Origin: Symsagittifera roscoffensis
Taxonomy: Eukaryota > Xenacoelomorpha > Acoela > Convolutidae
Length of the DNA: 64,000 bases
Direction of reading: 5' to 3'
Assembly: GCF_963678635.1 (NCBI RefSeq)
Contig: NC_087071.1
Span: 36,478,438-36,542,437, forward strand
Below, in pieces: positions 52,361-64,000 of this stretch. How positions within the stretch are numbered: position 1 is the stretch's first letter; every line of letters starts with the position of its first letter. The notes below the pieces were generated by a model. It had not been told where the DNA came from. It searched no databases and was given only the letters and a program-made list of their open reading frames with translations. The translations under genes and the position numbers were made by a program.

Positions 52361-53260
52361 ATTTTTACAAGGAGCAAAATCTATCTTTTTGATCTTTATA
52401 TAGCGTGTGGGGTGATGATTTTCATTAAAAAAAATTCAAAATTTGGAAAAAAAAATTTTATTTCGTTTTATTTCATTTAATTTTTTAAAAATTTTTATTC
52501 CTCCATAAACCATAAGAAGCAGTCGAAATATTCAGGGCGTTGCCCTGATACGAGCAGTGTTTTATAGTTCATGCCATTCAAATCAAAAGTTTCAAAAACA
52601 TGTTTATTGACGTAATCAGAATTTTATATAGTTTTGCAATTTTAGCGGTTAAATTTTACTTTCTTGATGTTTTTTCACACTTTCGCCCGAACAACCGCGG
52701 ATCTAGGATTTGTCGAGAAGGGTCGGGTGGGGAGATAGGAATTTTCAAAAAAAATCCCAAATCTTTATAAAGTCACTATTTTGAAAAAACTTTTTGTACC
52801 CCAGGCAACTTTGCAAAAAAATTAGGCCAAAAGGCGTTTTTATGCATTTTTTGGAAAATTTTTTGGCACGCGCTTCTCCTAAAAGTTCAGTAAGGGCTGG
52901 CGCTGAAAGCGACTAAAAGTTTTAAGGTCGGTCAGCCAAAAACGGATATCTCAAAATAGTACAAAGGTGTGGGGGCATTTGGGTGAGCGGAGATTTAATC
53001 CGTCTTAGAAATTGTTCCAAATTAGATGAAAGAAGCTTATTTTCCATAATTGATTTGCTGCAAGGAGCAAAGTATATCAATTTGTACTTTATTTGGCGTG
53101 TGGGGGGATGAATTTCATTAAAAAAAATCAAACTTTAGAAAAAAAATTCATTTTGTTTTATTTCATTTAATTTTTGATTGTTATTACTGCTCCAGAAACA
53201 GTAGAAGGCAGTCGGAACGTTCACGGTTGTGCGCTGATATGAGCAGTCTTGTCTCTTTTA
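52360..53260. repeat. Pair of about 200-bp direct repeats, 665 bp apart
   Basis: About 52360-52560 and 53030-53250 share GCGTGTGGGGTGATGA/GCGTGTGGGGGGATGA, TTTCATTAAAAAAAAT, TTTTATTTCATTTAATTTTT and GATACGAGCAG/GATATGAGCAG in the same order. Between and around them no gene is supported. Confidence 0.7.
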
Positions 53261-54024
53261 GTTTCACTTTGTTCCAATTCACTTAACAAATAAAATTGGA
53301 AAAATCATGCAGTGAAAAGTAGTCCCACATTTGTTCTTAATTTATTCATTGAGATTAATAGTATCAATCAAACAATTTTTGGTAAATTTATTTGCAATTA
53401 TTGTGGCTACTGGTCTGCGGAAATTGAAGGATTTTTATTGGCCAAAAAAATTTGAGACGAATTGCTTTAAATACTATAGTTCAAACCGGAGATATTTAGT
53501 TTTATCGACTATCCCTCCCGTTGACCCCCCACCCCACAGTTTTCTTAACCCCCCTCGTTTACTTCATTCCCCCTGAAACTAACCTGACGTCTGCTTTTTT
53601 GAGATGTAAATGGGAGGCGGTAAATTTCGATAAGCTTATTTCGAACAAAATCTGAAAAAGTTATAGTTTTTAACAACAAGGACCGATTAGTCAAGATACA
53701 AATACAAATATAGGACACGAGTAATGTATAAATAAAAATGAGAAATCTATGCTTGATCTGAGATGACGTAATCAAGTCTGAGTTTGTCAAGTTTTCAGTC
53801 AGGCGTTATCATGTCTGCGGCAGGCATGAACATGTCTGCGGCAGGTAAAAACATGTCTCACTCAGGTCTGATCTTGTAATATCCAGGTACGATCATGTCT
53901 GTAGAAAAAACGTATGCTCCTTTGTGAATAGGCCTGCATAATGGGGGAACAGTCCTGAGAATGTTCTGTCCCCTGCTAAATGGATGATCAGCCGTGAAAT
54001 GGCATAAAAACTTCAGTACGAGGC
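53260..54024. other. No gene recognised; short CATGTCTG minisatellite
   Basis: A short array at 53809-53910 repeats ATCATGTCTGCGGCAGG-type units of about 26 bp (three to four imperfect copies). Minus and plus frames at 53331-53790 overlap each other and have no domain. Confidence 0.5.
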
Positions 54025-54697
54025 GGACAAAACGCGTTAAACCTGAAATTTGAAACGCATTTTTCTCATATTGGGTTGAGGGTAGATGAAATACTATGAA
54101 GACAAAAACGGCTCAAATTTTTAGCAGGACTATTATGGTTTAATTTGTTTTGCGAAGTTCGGGACCAAAATTTTACCCCAAAAATAGGTCATTTTGCCTT
54201 TCTTAGTTATCAGAAATTACGCCGAAAATACCCAGTCGATCAGAGACATAATTATGTCAAAGTGAGCCCCTTACGTAGCCCAACAAACTTTAAGATGGGT
54301 ATATTGTCCAAAATTTTTCTATAAATTAATTTATTTTTGTTTGATAGACAAAACAACTCATTTTTACTACATAAAATACCAACTTTTTAATTAAAAACAA
54401 TTTTAAAACAATTTGCAATTTTTTTGGAGAAAATTACCTTCTGAAAGTTTGTTGAGCTACGTAAAGGGCTCACTTTGATATAATTTTGTCTGTGATTATT
54501 TTCGGCGTAATTTTTCATTAGCTAAGAAAAATCGAAATGACTTTTTTCGGGGTAAAATTTTGGGCCCGAATTTTGTATTAAACCATATTAAAACTGCTAA
54601 AATTTAACGCAAATTTTGTCTTCATAAATTTTCAACTAAACTCAACCCAATTTGAGAAAAATGCGTTGTAACTTTCAAGTTTAACGCGTTTTGGCCG
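54025..54697. repeat. Palindromic element, copy 1 (about 670 bp)
   Basis: Begins GGACAAAACGCGTTAAAC and ends GTTTAACGCGTTTTGGCC. Inner words mirror each other (GTGAGCCCCTTACGTAGCCC and GTAAAGGGCTCAC, AATTACGCCGAAAAT and ATTTTCGGCGTAATT). It has no ORF and is a foldback or MITE-like element. Its right fifth belongs to the duplicated 4.02-kb unit. Confidence 0.85.
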
Positions 54698-54727
54698 GTT
54701 AATTTAAATCAAGGCTGTAGCATGTAT

Positions 54728-56288
54728 GTCACACCTTAACTTTTGTTAACAAAGAAAACCTGCCAAGAAAGTGTGGCATCCTACAGTTTGCCAATGCCAT
54801 TTATGGAAGCAATTTCTTAAGTCTAAGCCATTGTGTTCACATCCTTTTTCTGTTAAATTTTATTTTAAATGGTCCTCATGTTTTGAAAGTTTTATAAATT
54901 TTTGCTTTTCCGCTATTTACTTTAAAAAATTGCGTGGCTCTAACGAGTTTTATTTGCAACCACCTGTTGGATTTCATAACAGAGTCAGCACCCTAATGAT
55001 TTCTTGTATTTGTGTAGTAAATTTAGACCCTAACTGATTCACAATTGGGAGAAACTAGTTGTCAGTGCATTGCTTTAAGCTTTCGATATATACTTTTCAC
55101 TTGATTCAATGTAAGATCTGACAGGCTTTTTAAACATACATGCAACAGCGCTGATTTAAATTAACCAGACAAAAACGCGTTAAACTTAAAATTTACAACG
55201 CATTTTTCTCAAATTGGGTTGAGTTTAGATGAAAACTTTTGAAGACAAAATTTGCTTTAAATTTTAGCAGTTTTAATATGGTTTAATCTAAAATTCGGGC
55301 CCAAAATTTTACCCCAACAAAACTCATTTTGGTTTTTCTTAGCTAATCGAAAATTACGCCGAAAATGCTCAGTCGATCACAGACATAATTATATCAACGT
55401 GAGCCCCTTATGTAGCCCAAAAAACTTTTAGAAGGCTATTTTCTCCAAAAAAAATGCAAATTGTTTTAAAATTGTTTTTAAATAAAAAGTTGGTATTTTA
55501 TGTAGTAAAAATGACTTTTTTTGTCTATCAAACAAAAATAAATTAATTTATAGAAAAATTTTGGACAATATACCCATCTTAAAGTTTGTTGGGCTACGTA
55601 AGGGGCTCACTTTGACATAATTATTTCTCTGATCGACTGGGTATTTTCGGCGTAATTTCTGATTAACTAAGAAAAGCCAAAATAACCTATTTTTGGGGTA
55701 AAATTTTGAGCCCGAATTTCGCAAAACAAATTAAACCATAATAATCCTGCTAAAACCTTGAGCCAGTTTTGTCTTCATAGTATTTCATCTAGTCTCAACC
55801 CAATTTGAGAAAAATTCGTTGTCAATTTCAAGTTTAACGCGTTTTGTCCGGTTAATTTAAATCAGCGCTGTAGCATGTATGTTTAAAAAGCCTGTCAGAT
55901 CTTACATTGAATCAAGCAAAAAAAAACATATCGAAAGCTTAAATCAATGCACTGACAACTAGTTTCTCTCAATTGTGAATCAGTTAGTATCTAAAGCTAC
56001 TACACAAACACAAAAAAAATTAGGGTGCTGACTCTGTTATGAGATCTAACAGGTGGTTGCAAATAAATTTCGTTAGAGCCACGCAATTTTTTAAAGTAAA
56101 CAGCGGAAAAGCAAACATTTATAAAATTTCCAAAACATGAGGAACATTGAAATTGAAATTTAACAGAAAAAGGATGTGAACACAATGGCTTAGACTTAAG
56201 AAATCGCTTTCATAAATGGCATTGGCAAACTGTAGGATGCCACACTTTCTTGGCAGTTTTTCTTTGTTAACAAAAATTAAGGTGTGAC
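54728..56288. repeat. 1.56-kb inverted repeat (giant palindrome), unit 1
   Basis: Outer words GTCACACCTTAACTTTTGTTAAC and its mirror at 56265-56288 open two arms of about 780 bp that meet near 55508. The centre is palindromic element 2 (about 55147-55875, with CAGCGCTGATTTAAATTAAC at its ends). The outer arm segments give mirror-image frames (54771-55037 plus, 56185-56000 minus) without a known domain. Confidence 0.88.
55147..55875. repeat. Palindromic element, copy 2 (about 725 bp)
   Basis: Ends AGCGCTGATTTAAATTAACC and GGTTAATTTAAATCAGCGCT with inner GACAAAAACGCGTTAAAC and GTTTAACGCGTTTTGTC. TTAA words flank the CC/GG termini as in piggyBac-type elements, but no coding sequence is present. 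Confidence 0.85.
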
Positions 56289-57578
56289 GTTAAAAATAAA
56301 ATTTTTGATTTAATTGATTTTAAGACATTTTACAAATAAAAAAATTTCTTTCTAGAATCCGTTGTACTTTTCGAGTCAAATTTCATTCACTTGTAGATAG
56401 TTTTTTAACGAAATACAATGCACAGGTATAGAACGCTGATTAAATTTATCTTGACAAAGAGCATAGGTTTTCTTGGAATTTCAAACGTTTTCTTTCTCAA
56501 AACGGGCTCGGCTTAGGTGAACAAAGATGAAAAAATACTGGCGAACAATTTTACTAGAAATACTCCAAAATTTTGCAAAATTTGAGCCCAACATTTTAAC
56601 CCAAAAAATATTTTTTGTATCTCATTTAATCAAATTTACGCCATAACTACTGTGTGAATTAATGACAACTTTACTCTTACTTAGCTCTTACTTAGCTCAA
56701 CAAAATTTAGTAATGGGATTAACTCTACAACTCTAGAATTTTTTTGTAGAATTGAAAAAGCGTCATTACTAATAATAAAACAACTACTTTTTATTCAAAA
56801 CAACTTTTGAACAATTTTCGCCTTTTTTGAAGATTTTACCCTTGATATATATTTCGTTATTGGGCTATATAAGAGAATCACTTTGATTTAATTTTGTCAA
56901 TAATTGACCTGATAGATTCGACGTATATTTTGGTAAATGTGTATGGGAGAAAAATTCGTCCCGAACTTCTCAAAATTAACTGCGACAAGTTTACTTTGCT
57001 CAAATTCTAAACTTGACTTCGTCCTTCTCAATTTCTTATTTAAACTCAACTCAATTTGTGAAAAACGGGGTTTTAGTTTCAAGTTTAAAATTTTATCAGG
57101 ATAATTTATATCAGCTTTGTATATATACAGAAAGGGTTGAAAGTTGATAGGATAACTGTATCCAAAATGCCGCATCATTCTCGTTCCTAATAAAAAGGTA
57201 TTCGCACTGGTCTAAAAAAACATTACCCAGATTTTCTCTAAACCAACCTTTAAATTTCTGGTAGTTTTAGCGACTCATGTCTCATAACGTTATCGAGCAG
57301 AATAACTGACAAATATTGATATACACGGGCCAACCGATTAAAAATTTTGCTAGAACCAACAAAACTACCAAAAAATGTGTAAGTGATACATTAACTGAGT
57401 AATTCCAACAAGTTTTTATTGCCTTTTAAACAAAAAACAACTTGATCAAGCTATTCAATTTACCCAAAATTACCCATCTATTCATGGTTTAAAAAGCCTG
57501 TCAGATCTTACATTGAATCAAGCAAAAAGTATAAATCGAAAGCCTAAATCAATGCACTGACAACTAGTTTCTCTCAAC
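56289..57578. repeat. Palindromic element copy 3 (56434-57117) and linker DNA
   Basis: A diverged family member with the same plan (ACGCTGATTAAATTTATCTT ... GATAATTTATATCAGC). The minus-strand frame 57178-56897 repeats at 61195-60914 only because the DNA is duplicated, and it has no known domain. The linker to the transposase contains CTGTCAGATCTTACATTGAA, also found near 55105 and 55890. Confidence 0.7.
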
Positions 57579-58585
57579 TACAAAAACTTGGCCTAACTCA
57601 GCTTTCAAATGATTGACATTTGTTCTCAAGGGCGGTTTTCGGTTCCCCCAAAACAATGAAGCAAAACAAATTTTTTTTCATCTGACGTAATTTAGGCGGA
57701 AGATGGGCTATTGCAAGCCAAACATGCCATAGTTCATTTTCAGTACTAGAATCGGAAACGCAAACCCATGAGAAACCCATCTTTGGATAAAACAAGATTT
57801 ATTGTTATCAGTGGTTGAACTAAATCAATCGGTGGAACTTTATTCAAGGAAAAATCTAAGTGCTTAAATTTAGAGTGGCGCTGACTCGAGTAGGTAACCA
57901 TTGTTTGCCAATTTCTTCTATCAATTTGAGCAATATCATAACCAAACGACATAACGCAGAGGTAGCCTCCTGGTGTTTCGACAGCAATACGTGTATTTAT
58001 TTGAAAGCTTTTTTTCAAACCCTTAATAAAAGCGATTTTGGAAGGAAAACAATTTTCACTAAGAAAAGCGTCAAATAAGGAATGCAAATCGGAGGCACTT
58101 CTGTCGGAAAGGTTGTTTCGCAAGCAAAAAGCTTTCATAGCTAAGTTTGTGTTGTGAAGACCTACTTTCGAATACGGATTGATCCGTAAGGATACTGGTG
58201 TAAATGCTTCCGGGGACTCCGACACAAAATCTTTAACCTCGGCAGTTGTCAAGGAGGAAAGCGAAAAACACGGCAAAGAAAAGTTGAGTTTGTCAGAAAC
58301 TGGAAAGAAGTTCCAGAAAATTCATCGTTGGCATCAGCGCTTGTGTTTTTAATTTTGTCGCAAAAATGTTCTGTTTCAGCATCGCTTTTCTCTATTACTA
58401 AAGTAGTCTGAAGTAATTGCAACTATTGCTGATTTTTTTTGATAAAAATCATAATCTCCATTGAAAGATCTCTCATGAGCTCTGATATCAGAGATTCGAA
58501 TTGTAAGATCAAGCAGTCAGTAGTTGTCTGATTCATATAATTGACTTCATGGCAAATAGTGGTTTCTTCGCTGATTTTAGCTGGC
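57579..58585 (-). pseudogene. Transposase upstream fragment, copy B
   Basis: The 58276-57746 frame (176 aa) carries FSLSSLTTAEVKDFVSESPE, RSASDLHSLFDAFLSENCFP, VETPGGYLCVMSFGYDIAQI and the domain entry PLITINLVLS. The 57795-57598 frame continues with ELWHVWLAIAHLPPKLRQMK, the V-x-NLPP-R segment of invertebrate Transposase_21-like proteins. The gene is cut off at 57579 before the DxPAKA and DYMHC motifs and at 58585 by the duplication junction. It cannot be functional. Confidence 0.6.
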
Positions 58586-58745
58586 GAATTTTGGATTAAA
58601 CCATATTAAAACTGCTAAAATTTAACGCAAGTTTTGTCTTCATAAATTTTCAACTAAACTCAACCCAATTTGAGAAAAATGCGTTGTAACTTTCAATTTT
58701 AACGCGTTTTGGCCGGTTAATTTAAATCAAGGCTGTAGCATGTAT

Positions 58746-60305
58746 GTCACACCTTAACTTTTGTTAACAAAGAAAAACTGCCAAGAAAGTGTGGCATCCT
58801 ACAGTTTGCCAATGCCATTTATGGAAGCAATTTCTTAAGTCTAAGCCATTGTGTTCACATCCTTTTTCTGTTAAATTTTATTTTAAATGGTCCTCATGTT
58901 TTGAAAATTTTATAAATTTTTGCTTTTCCGCTATTTACTTTAAAAAATTGCGTGGCTCTGACGAGTTTTATTTGCAACCACCTGTTGGATTTCATAACAG
59001 AGTCAGCACCCTAATGATTTCTTGTATTTGTGTAGTAAATTTAGACCCTAATTGATTCACAATTGGGAGAAACTAGTTGTCAGTGCATTGCTTTAAGCTT
59101 TCGATATATACTTTTCACTTGATTCAATGTAAGATCTGACAGGCTTTTTAAACATACATGCAACAGCGCTGATTTAAATTAACCAGACAAAAACGCGTTA
59201 AACTTAAAATTTACAACGCATTTTTCTCAAATTGGGTTGAGCTTAGATGAAAACTTTTGAAGACAAAATTTGCTTTAAATTTTAGCAGTTTTAATATGGT
59301 TTAATCTAAAATTCGGGCCCAAAATTTTACCCCAACAAAACTCATTTTGGTTTTTCTTAGCTAATCAAAAATTACGCCGAAAATGCTCAGTCGATCACAG
59401 ACATAATTATATCAACGTGAGCCCCTTATGTAGCTCAAAAAACTTTTAGAAGGCTATTTTCTCCAAAAAAATGCAAATTGTTTTAAAATTGTTTTTTAAA
59501 TAAAAAGTTGGTATTTTATGTAGTAAAAATGACTTTTTTTGTCTATCAAACAAAAATAAATTAATTTATAGAAAAATTTTGGACAATAAACCATCTTAAA
59601 GTTTGTTGGGCTACGTAAGGGGCTCACTTTGACATAATTATTTCTCTGATCGACTGGGTATTTTCGGCGTAATTTCTGATTAACTAAGAAAAGCCAAAAT
59701 AACCTATTTTTGGGGTAAAATTTTGAGCCCGAATTTCGCAAAACAAATTAAACCATAATAATCCTGCTAAAACCTTGAGCCAGTTTTGTCTTCATAGTAT
59801 TTCATCTAGTCTCAACCCAATTTGAGAAAAATTCGTTGTCAATTTCAAGTTTAACGCGTTTTGTCCGGTTAATTTAAATCAGCGCTGTAGCATGTATGTT
59901 TAAAAAGCCTGTCAGATCTTACATTGAATCAAGCAAAAAAAAACATATCGAAAGCTTAAATCAATGCACTGACAACTAGTTTCTCTCAATTGTGAATCAG
60001 TTAGTATCTAAAGCTACTACACAAACACAAAAAAAATTAGGGTGCTGACTCTGTTATGAGATCTAACAGGTGGTTGCAAATAAATTTCGTTAGAGCCACG
60101 CAATTTTTTAAAGTAAACAGCGGAAAAGCAAACATTTATAAAATTTCCAAAACATGAGGACCATTGAAATTGAAATTTAACAGAAAAAGGATGTGAACAC
60201 AATGGCTTAGACTTAAGAAATCGCTTTCATAAATGGCATTGGCAAACTGTAGGATGCCACACTTTCTTGGCAGTTTTTCTTTGTTAACAAAAATTAAGGT
60301 GTGAC
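58746..60305. repeat. 1.56-kb inverted repeat, unit 2
   Basis: Copy of 54728-56288. The mirror frames are at 58789-59055 (plus) and 60202-60017 (minus). The palindromic core is at about 59165-59892. Confidence 0.88.
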
Positions 60306-61596
60306 GTTAAAAATAAAATTTTTGATTTAATTGATTTTAAGACATTTTACAAATAAAAAAATTTCTTTCTAGAATCCGTTGTACTTTTCGAGTCAAATTT
60401 CATTCACTTGTAGATAGTTTTTTAACGAAATACAATGCACAGGTATAGAACGCTGATTAAATTTATCTTGACAAAGAGCATAGGTTTTCTTGGAATTTCA
60501 AACGTTTTCTTTCTCAAAACGGGCTCGGCTTAGGTGAACAAAGATGAAAAAATACTGGCGAACAATTTTACTAGAAATACTCCAAAATTTTGCAAAATTT
60601 GAGCCCAACATTTTAACCCAAAAAATATTTTTTGTATCTCATTTAATCAAATTTACGCCATAACTACTGTGTGAATTAATGACAACTTTACTCTTACTTA
60701 GCTCTTACTTAGCTCAACAAAATTTAGTAATGGGATTAACTCTACAACTCTAGAATTTTTTTGTAGAATTGAAAAAGCGTCATTACTAATAATAAAACAA
60801 CTACTTTTTATTCAAAACAACTTTTGAACAATTTTCGCCTTTTTTGAAGATTTTACCCTTGATATATATTTCGTTATTGGGCTATATAAGAGAATCACTT
60901 TGATTTAATTTTGTCAATAATTGACCTGATAGATTCGACGTATATTTTGGTAAATGTGTATGGGAGAAAAATTCGTCCCGAACTTCTCAAAATTAACTGC
61001 GACAAGTTTACTTTGCTCAAATTCTAAACTTGACTTCGTCCTTCTCAATTTCTTATTTAAACTCAACTCAATTTGTGAAAAACGGGGTTTTAGTTTCAAG
61101 TTTAAAATTTTATCAGGATAATTTATATCAGCTTTGTATATATACAGAAAGGGTTGAAAGTTGATAGGATAACTGTATCCAAAATGCCGCATCATTCTCG
61201 TTCCTAATAAAAACGTATTCGCACTGGTCTAAAAAATCATTACCCAGATTTTCTCTAAACCAACCTTTAAATTTCTGATAGTTTTAGCGACTCATGTCTC
61301 ATAACGTTATCGAGCAGAATAACTGACAAATATTGATATACACGGGCCAACCGATTAAAAATTTTGCTAGAACCACCAAAACTACCAAAAAATGTGTAAG
61401 TGATACATTAACTGAGTAATTCCACCAAGTTTTTATTGCCTTTTAAACAAAAAACAACTTGATCAAGCTATTCAATTTACCCAAAATTACCCATCTGTTC
61501 ATGGTTTAAAAAGCCTGTCAGATCTTACATTGAATCAAGCAAAAAGTATAAATCGAAAGCCTAAATCAATGCACTGACAACTAGTTTCTCTCAATT
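60306..61596. repeat. Duplicate of palindromic element 3 and linker
   Basis: Matches 56289-57578 with a handful of substitutions (for example AAAAGGTATTCG versus AAAACGTATTCG). The palindromic element itself lies at about 60451-61134. Confidence 0.7.
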
Positions 61597-64000
61597 ACAA
61601 AAACTTGGCCTAACTCAGCTTTCAAATGATTGACAACTGTTCTCAAGGGCGGTTTTCAGTTCCCCCAAAACAATGAAGCAAAACAAATTTTTTTTTCATC
61701 TGACGTAATTTAGGCGGAAGATGGGCTATTGCAAGCCAAACATGCCATAGTTCATTTTCAGTACTAGAATCGGAAACGCAAACCCATGAGAAACCCATCT
61801 TTGGATAAAACAAGATTTATTGTTATCAGTGGTTGAACTAAATCAATCGGTGGAACTTTATTCAAGGAAAAATCTAAGTGCTTAAATTTAGAGTGGCGCT
61901 GACTCGAGTAGGTAACCATTGTTTGCCAATTTCTTCTATCAATTTGAGCAATATCATAACCAAACGACATAACGCAGAGGTAGCCTCCTGGTGTTTCGAC
62001 AGCAATACGTGTATTTATTTGAAAGCTTTTTTTCAAACCCTTAATAAAAGCGATTTTGGAAGGAAAACAATTTTCACTAAGAAAAGCGTCAAATAAGGAA
62101 TGCAAATCGGAGGCACTTCTGTCGGAAAGGTTGTTTCGCAAGCAAAAAGCTTTCATAGCTAAGTTTGTGTTGTGAAGACCTACTTTCGAATACGGATTGA
62201 TCCGTAAGGATACTGGTGTAAATGCTTCCGGGGACTCCGACACAAAATCTTTAACCTCGGCAGTTGTCAAGGAGGAAAGCGAAAAACACGGCAAAGAAAA
62301 GTTGAGTTTGTCAGAAACTGGAAAGAAGTTCCAGAAAATTCATCGTTGGCATCAGCGCTTGTGTTTTTGATTTTGTCGCAAAAATTTTCTGTTTCAGCAT
62401 CGCTTTTCTCTATAACTAAAGTAGTCAGAAGTAATTGCAACTATTGCTGATTTTTTTTGATAAAAATCATAATCTCCATTGAAAGATCTCTCATGAGCTC
62501 TGATATCAGAGATTCGAATTGTAAGATCAAGCAGTCAGTAGTTGTCTGATTCATATAATTGACTTCATGGCAAATAGTGGTTTCTTCGCTGATTTTAGCT
62601 GGCTGCTCATGAGTGGATAAACAAGTGGCACATCTGCACTCTTTTTCTTCAAAAAAGCCTTCGCTATATTGATCAGAACTTCAGCCTCAGTTTTCACACT
62701 TTTTATAGTTTCAATTCGCACAATATTTTTTTGTAAACTTGTGAAAATGTACTTCGCGTTTGGTTCACAAAAAGAGTTTATGAACCTTACTGGTCCCAAC
62801 AGAAGGTTTAAATGTCGATTTGATGTTTTCTTATGACACAAAGCTTAGAAATGTCTTCATGAATTGGAGTAATAAAACCAATTGGTGATTTTTTGAATAA
62901 GTAGTTGGATGGGATTTTGCTTTGCCCACAGTATACTAAATTGTATCCACTAAAAGAATCATGAAGAGTTTCAAATTGTCCCTCGAGAGCTTTATAAGCG
63001 TCGATGCAATTTTGATAGCACTTTGCCCATTTCTGGTTTCCTGCACTTTTGTTTTTCAATGTGACCAGTGACTGCATTTCTATTATCGGCTGAGCCTTTC
63101 TTGCTCCATACTCGCTTGTTTCACTGCTTGACCATCACAATGCAGAAGTATTTTCAATTTGGCGTAATTTTGGCAACGTTTCATCTATAAATGGATCGAA
63201 TGAAGGTAACAACCATTAATTTTTCATTTTTTGAGGAGCAATTTTCCAACGCTTGGAGACTTTTACAAAGCTTTCAGCAAGAAGCCCAAGTTTAAACACT
63301 AAAAAGCATTTCAAAAAATAATCCGATAAACAATTACTAAGAAATGGCTGAAGACAGCAAAACTTAGCTATTTCACAACACAACACTAATAAATAATATC
63401 TTAATTTCGTTTTGTTCAGATTTCAGATTCATGACTAGCATTGCTCAAAACCAACACAAACAGGAATCGGTCAGATTTTCAGCCATGAGTTGACACAATT
63501 AACAATGAATGGCATCATGATCTTTAAATTACTTCAAATTCTTGAGTTTTGATTCTCTAAAACTGTTTCTTTGAATCCATCAGCAATTGTCTCCTTAAGA
63601 AAATAAAATCAAAACAAAAAATTGAAAATGATTTGAAAAACAGCACGACTGCTTGTGACAGGGCAGAGAATTGTCTGTTCCGACTGTCTTTTGACATTTC
63701 TTCCAATTTGTTGATTTTTTAAATTCCCCGCTGGCAAAATTGAGAACAGTTAGATTTCTTCTTATCTCAAAACCACGTTTTCTCATCTTAAAATCAAGTG
63801 TTTGCAAGCAACAAGATGTCTTAGTGGATGGTTTTCTTGCTTGAGGGACCGAATGCTTGAAAAATTTCAACCAATCAAAATTGCTGAGCGTTCCTATTAA
63901 CTAAATGCTTTTCTCACAGAATCGAAGTCAATATTAACAGAAAAGGAAATCAGTCAGTAAAAAATAATCAAAAATTTACAAATTCATTTTTACAAGGAGC
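61597..64000 (-). pseudogene. Transposase upstream region, copy C (runs off the window)
   Basis: The best-preserved upstream part. Frames in gene order are 63870-63595 (Cys- and Lys-rich), 63077-62808 (with CGQSKIPSNYLFKKSPIGFI), 62841-62551 (GPVRFINSFCEPNAKY) and 62294-61764 (identical to copy B's 176-aa protein). After this the WLAIAHLPPK segment follows, but the gene is lost at about 61597. Frame changes separate the pieces, so it is a pseudogene. The true 5' end or terminal repeat may lie beyond 64000. Confidence 0.55.

Larger units (their letters stand above)
54569..58585. repeat. 4.02-kb tandem duplication, unit 1
   Basis: Matches 58586-62602 at a constant offset of about 4017 with very few differences. 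It contains part of palindromic element 1, the giant inverted repeat, palindromic elements 2 and 3 and transposase copy B. The junction TTAGCTGGC|GAATTTT at about 58585 cuts a transposase copy and a palindromic element. Confidence 0.93.
58586..62602. repeat. 4.02-kb tandem duplication, unit 2
   Basis: Second copy, nearly identical to 54569-58585. At its right end sequence runs on into the intact upstream part of the transposase, so this side is the original context of transposase copy C. Confidence 0.93.

Noticed and set aside
54771-55037. 88-aa frame repeated four times in 54-60 kb
   Set aside because: It recurs only because the DNA is duplicated and inverted; it has no domain or start context.

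Overview
The window is AT-rich, non-bacterial nuclear DNA from an invertebrate animal, possibly an arthropod. The animal signature is a degraded SLC6 (sodium-coupled neurotransmitter/amino-acid transporter) exon at 24.29-24.55 kb and spliceosomal introns in the DNA polymerase gene. The arthropod hint is only a resemblance between several accessory proteins and those of arthropod Mavericks. Almost all of the rest is mobile or repetitive DNA, and there is one 200-N assembly gap (21560-21759).

Layout. (1) About 1.75-14.2 kb: a decayed Ty3/Gypsy-type LTR retroelement on the minus strand (gag, protease, RT, damaged RNase H, integrase, GPY/F tail). Its 5' LTR plus 5' gag block is present twice. (2) 14.2-24.3 kb: unassigned DNA with a diverged tandem duplication, a 246-bp GAGCGG-rich palindrome, a perfect 88-bp hairpin and a 42-bp minisatellite. 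(3) 24.7-42.75 kb: a nearly complete Polinton/Maverick (adintovirus-like) element with about 200-bp terminal inverted repeats. Its virion and integration genes are tightly overlapping on the plus strand: DEDD-like protein, two-helix membrane protein, packaging ATPase, small basic protein, PX-like protein, integrase, penton, pX/pVI-like protein, major capsid protein and protease. A separate 3.6-kb module bracketed by inverted repeats (33.4-37.1 kb) carries two minus-strand genes, one PC4-like and one with an HUH-like motif, plus an NLS-bearing protein. A three-exon protein-primed family B DNA polymerase completes the element. It is flanked by an identical 241-bp direct repeat of host sequence. 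(4) 42.99-64 kb: satellite-like tandem repeats, three tandem 1.52-kb units and further copies of a degraded Transposase_21/CACTA-like gene, a family of about 700-bp palindromic elements, and a near-identical 4.02-kb tandem duplication.

How the Polinton genes fit together: PolB replicates the linear element from protein-primed ends, the integrase inserts it, and MCP, penton, protease, ATPase and the pX/pVI-like protein form a virion-assembly set. The copy is damaged: PolB and the ATPase each carry a single-base frame break, and the protease has no AUG. It therefore looks recently active but is probably defective in this assembly. The PC4/HUH-like module is the least familiar part of the window and the best candidate for something undescribed.
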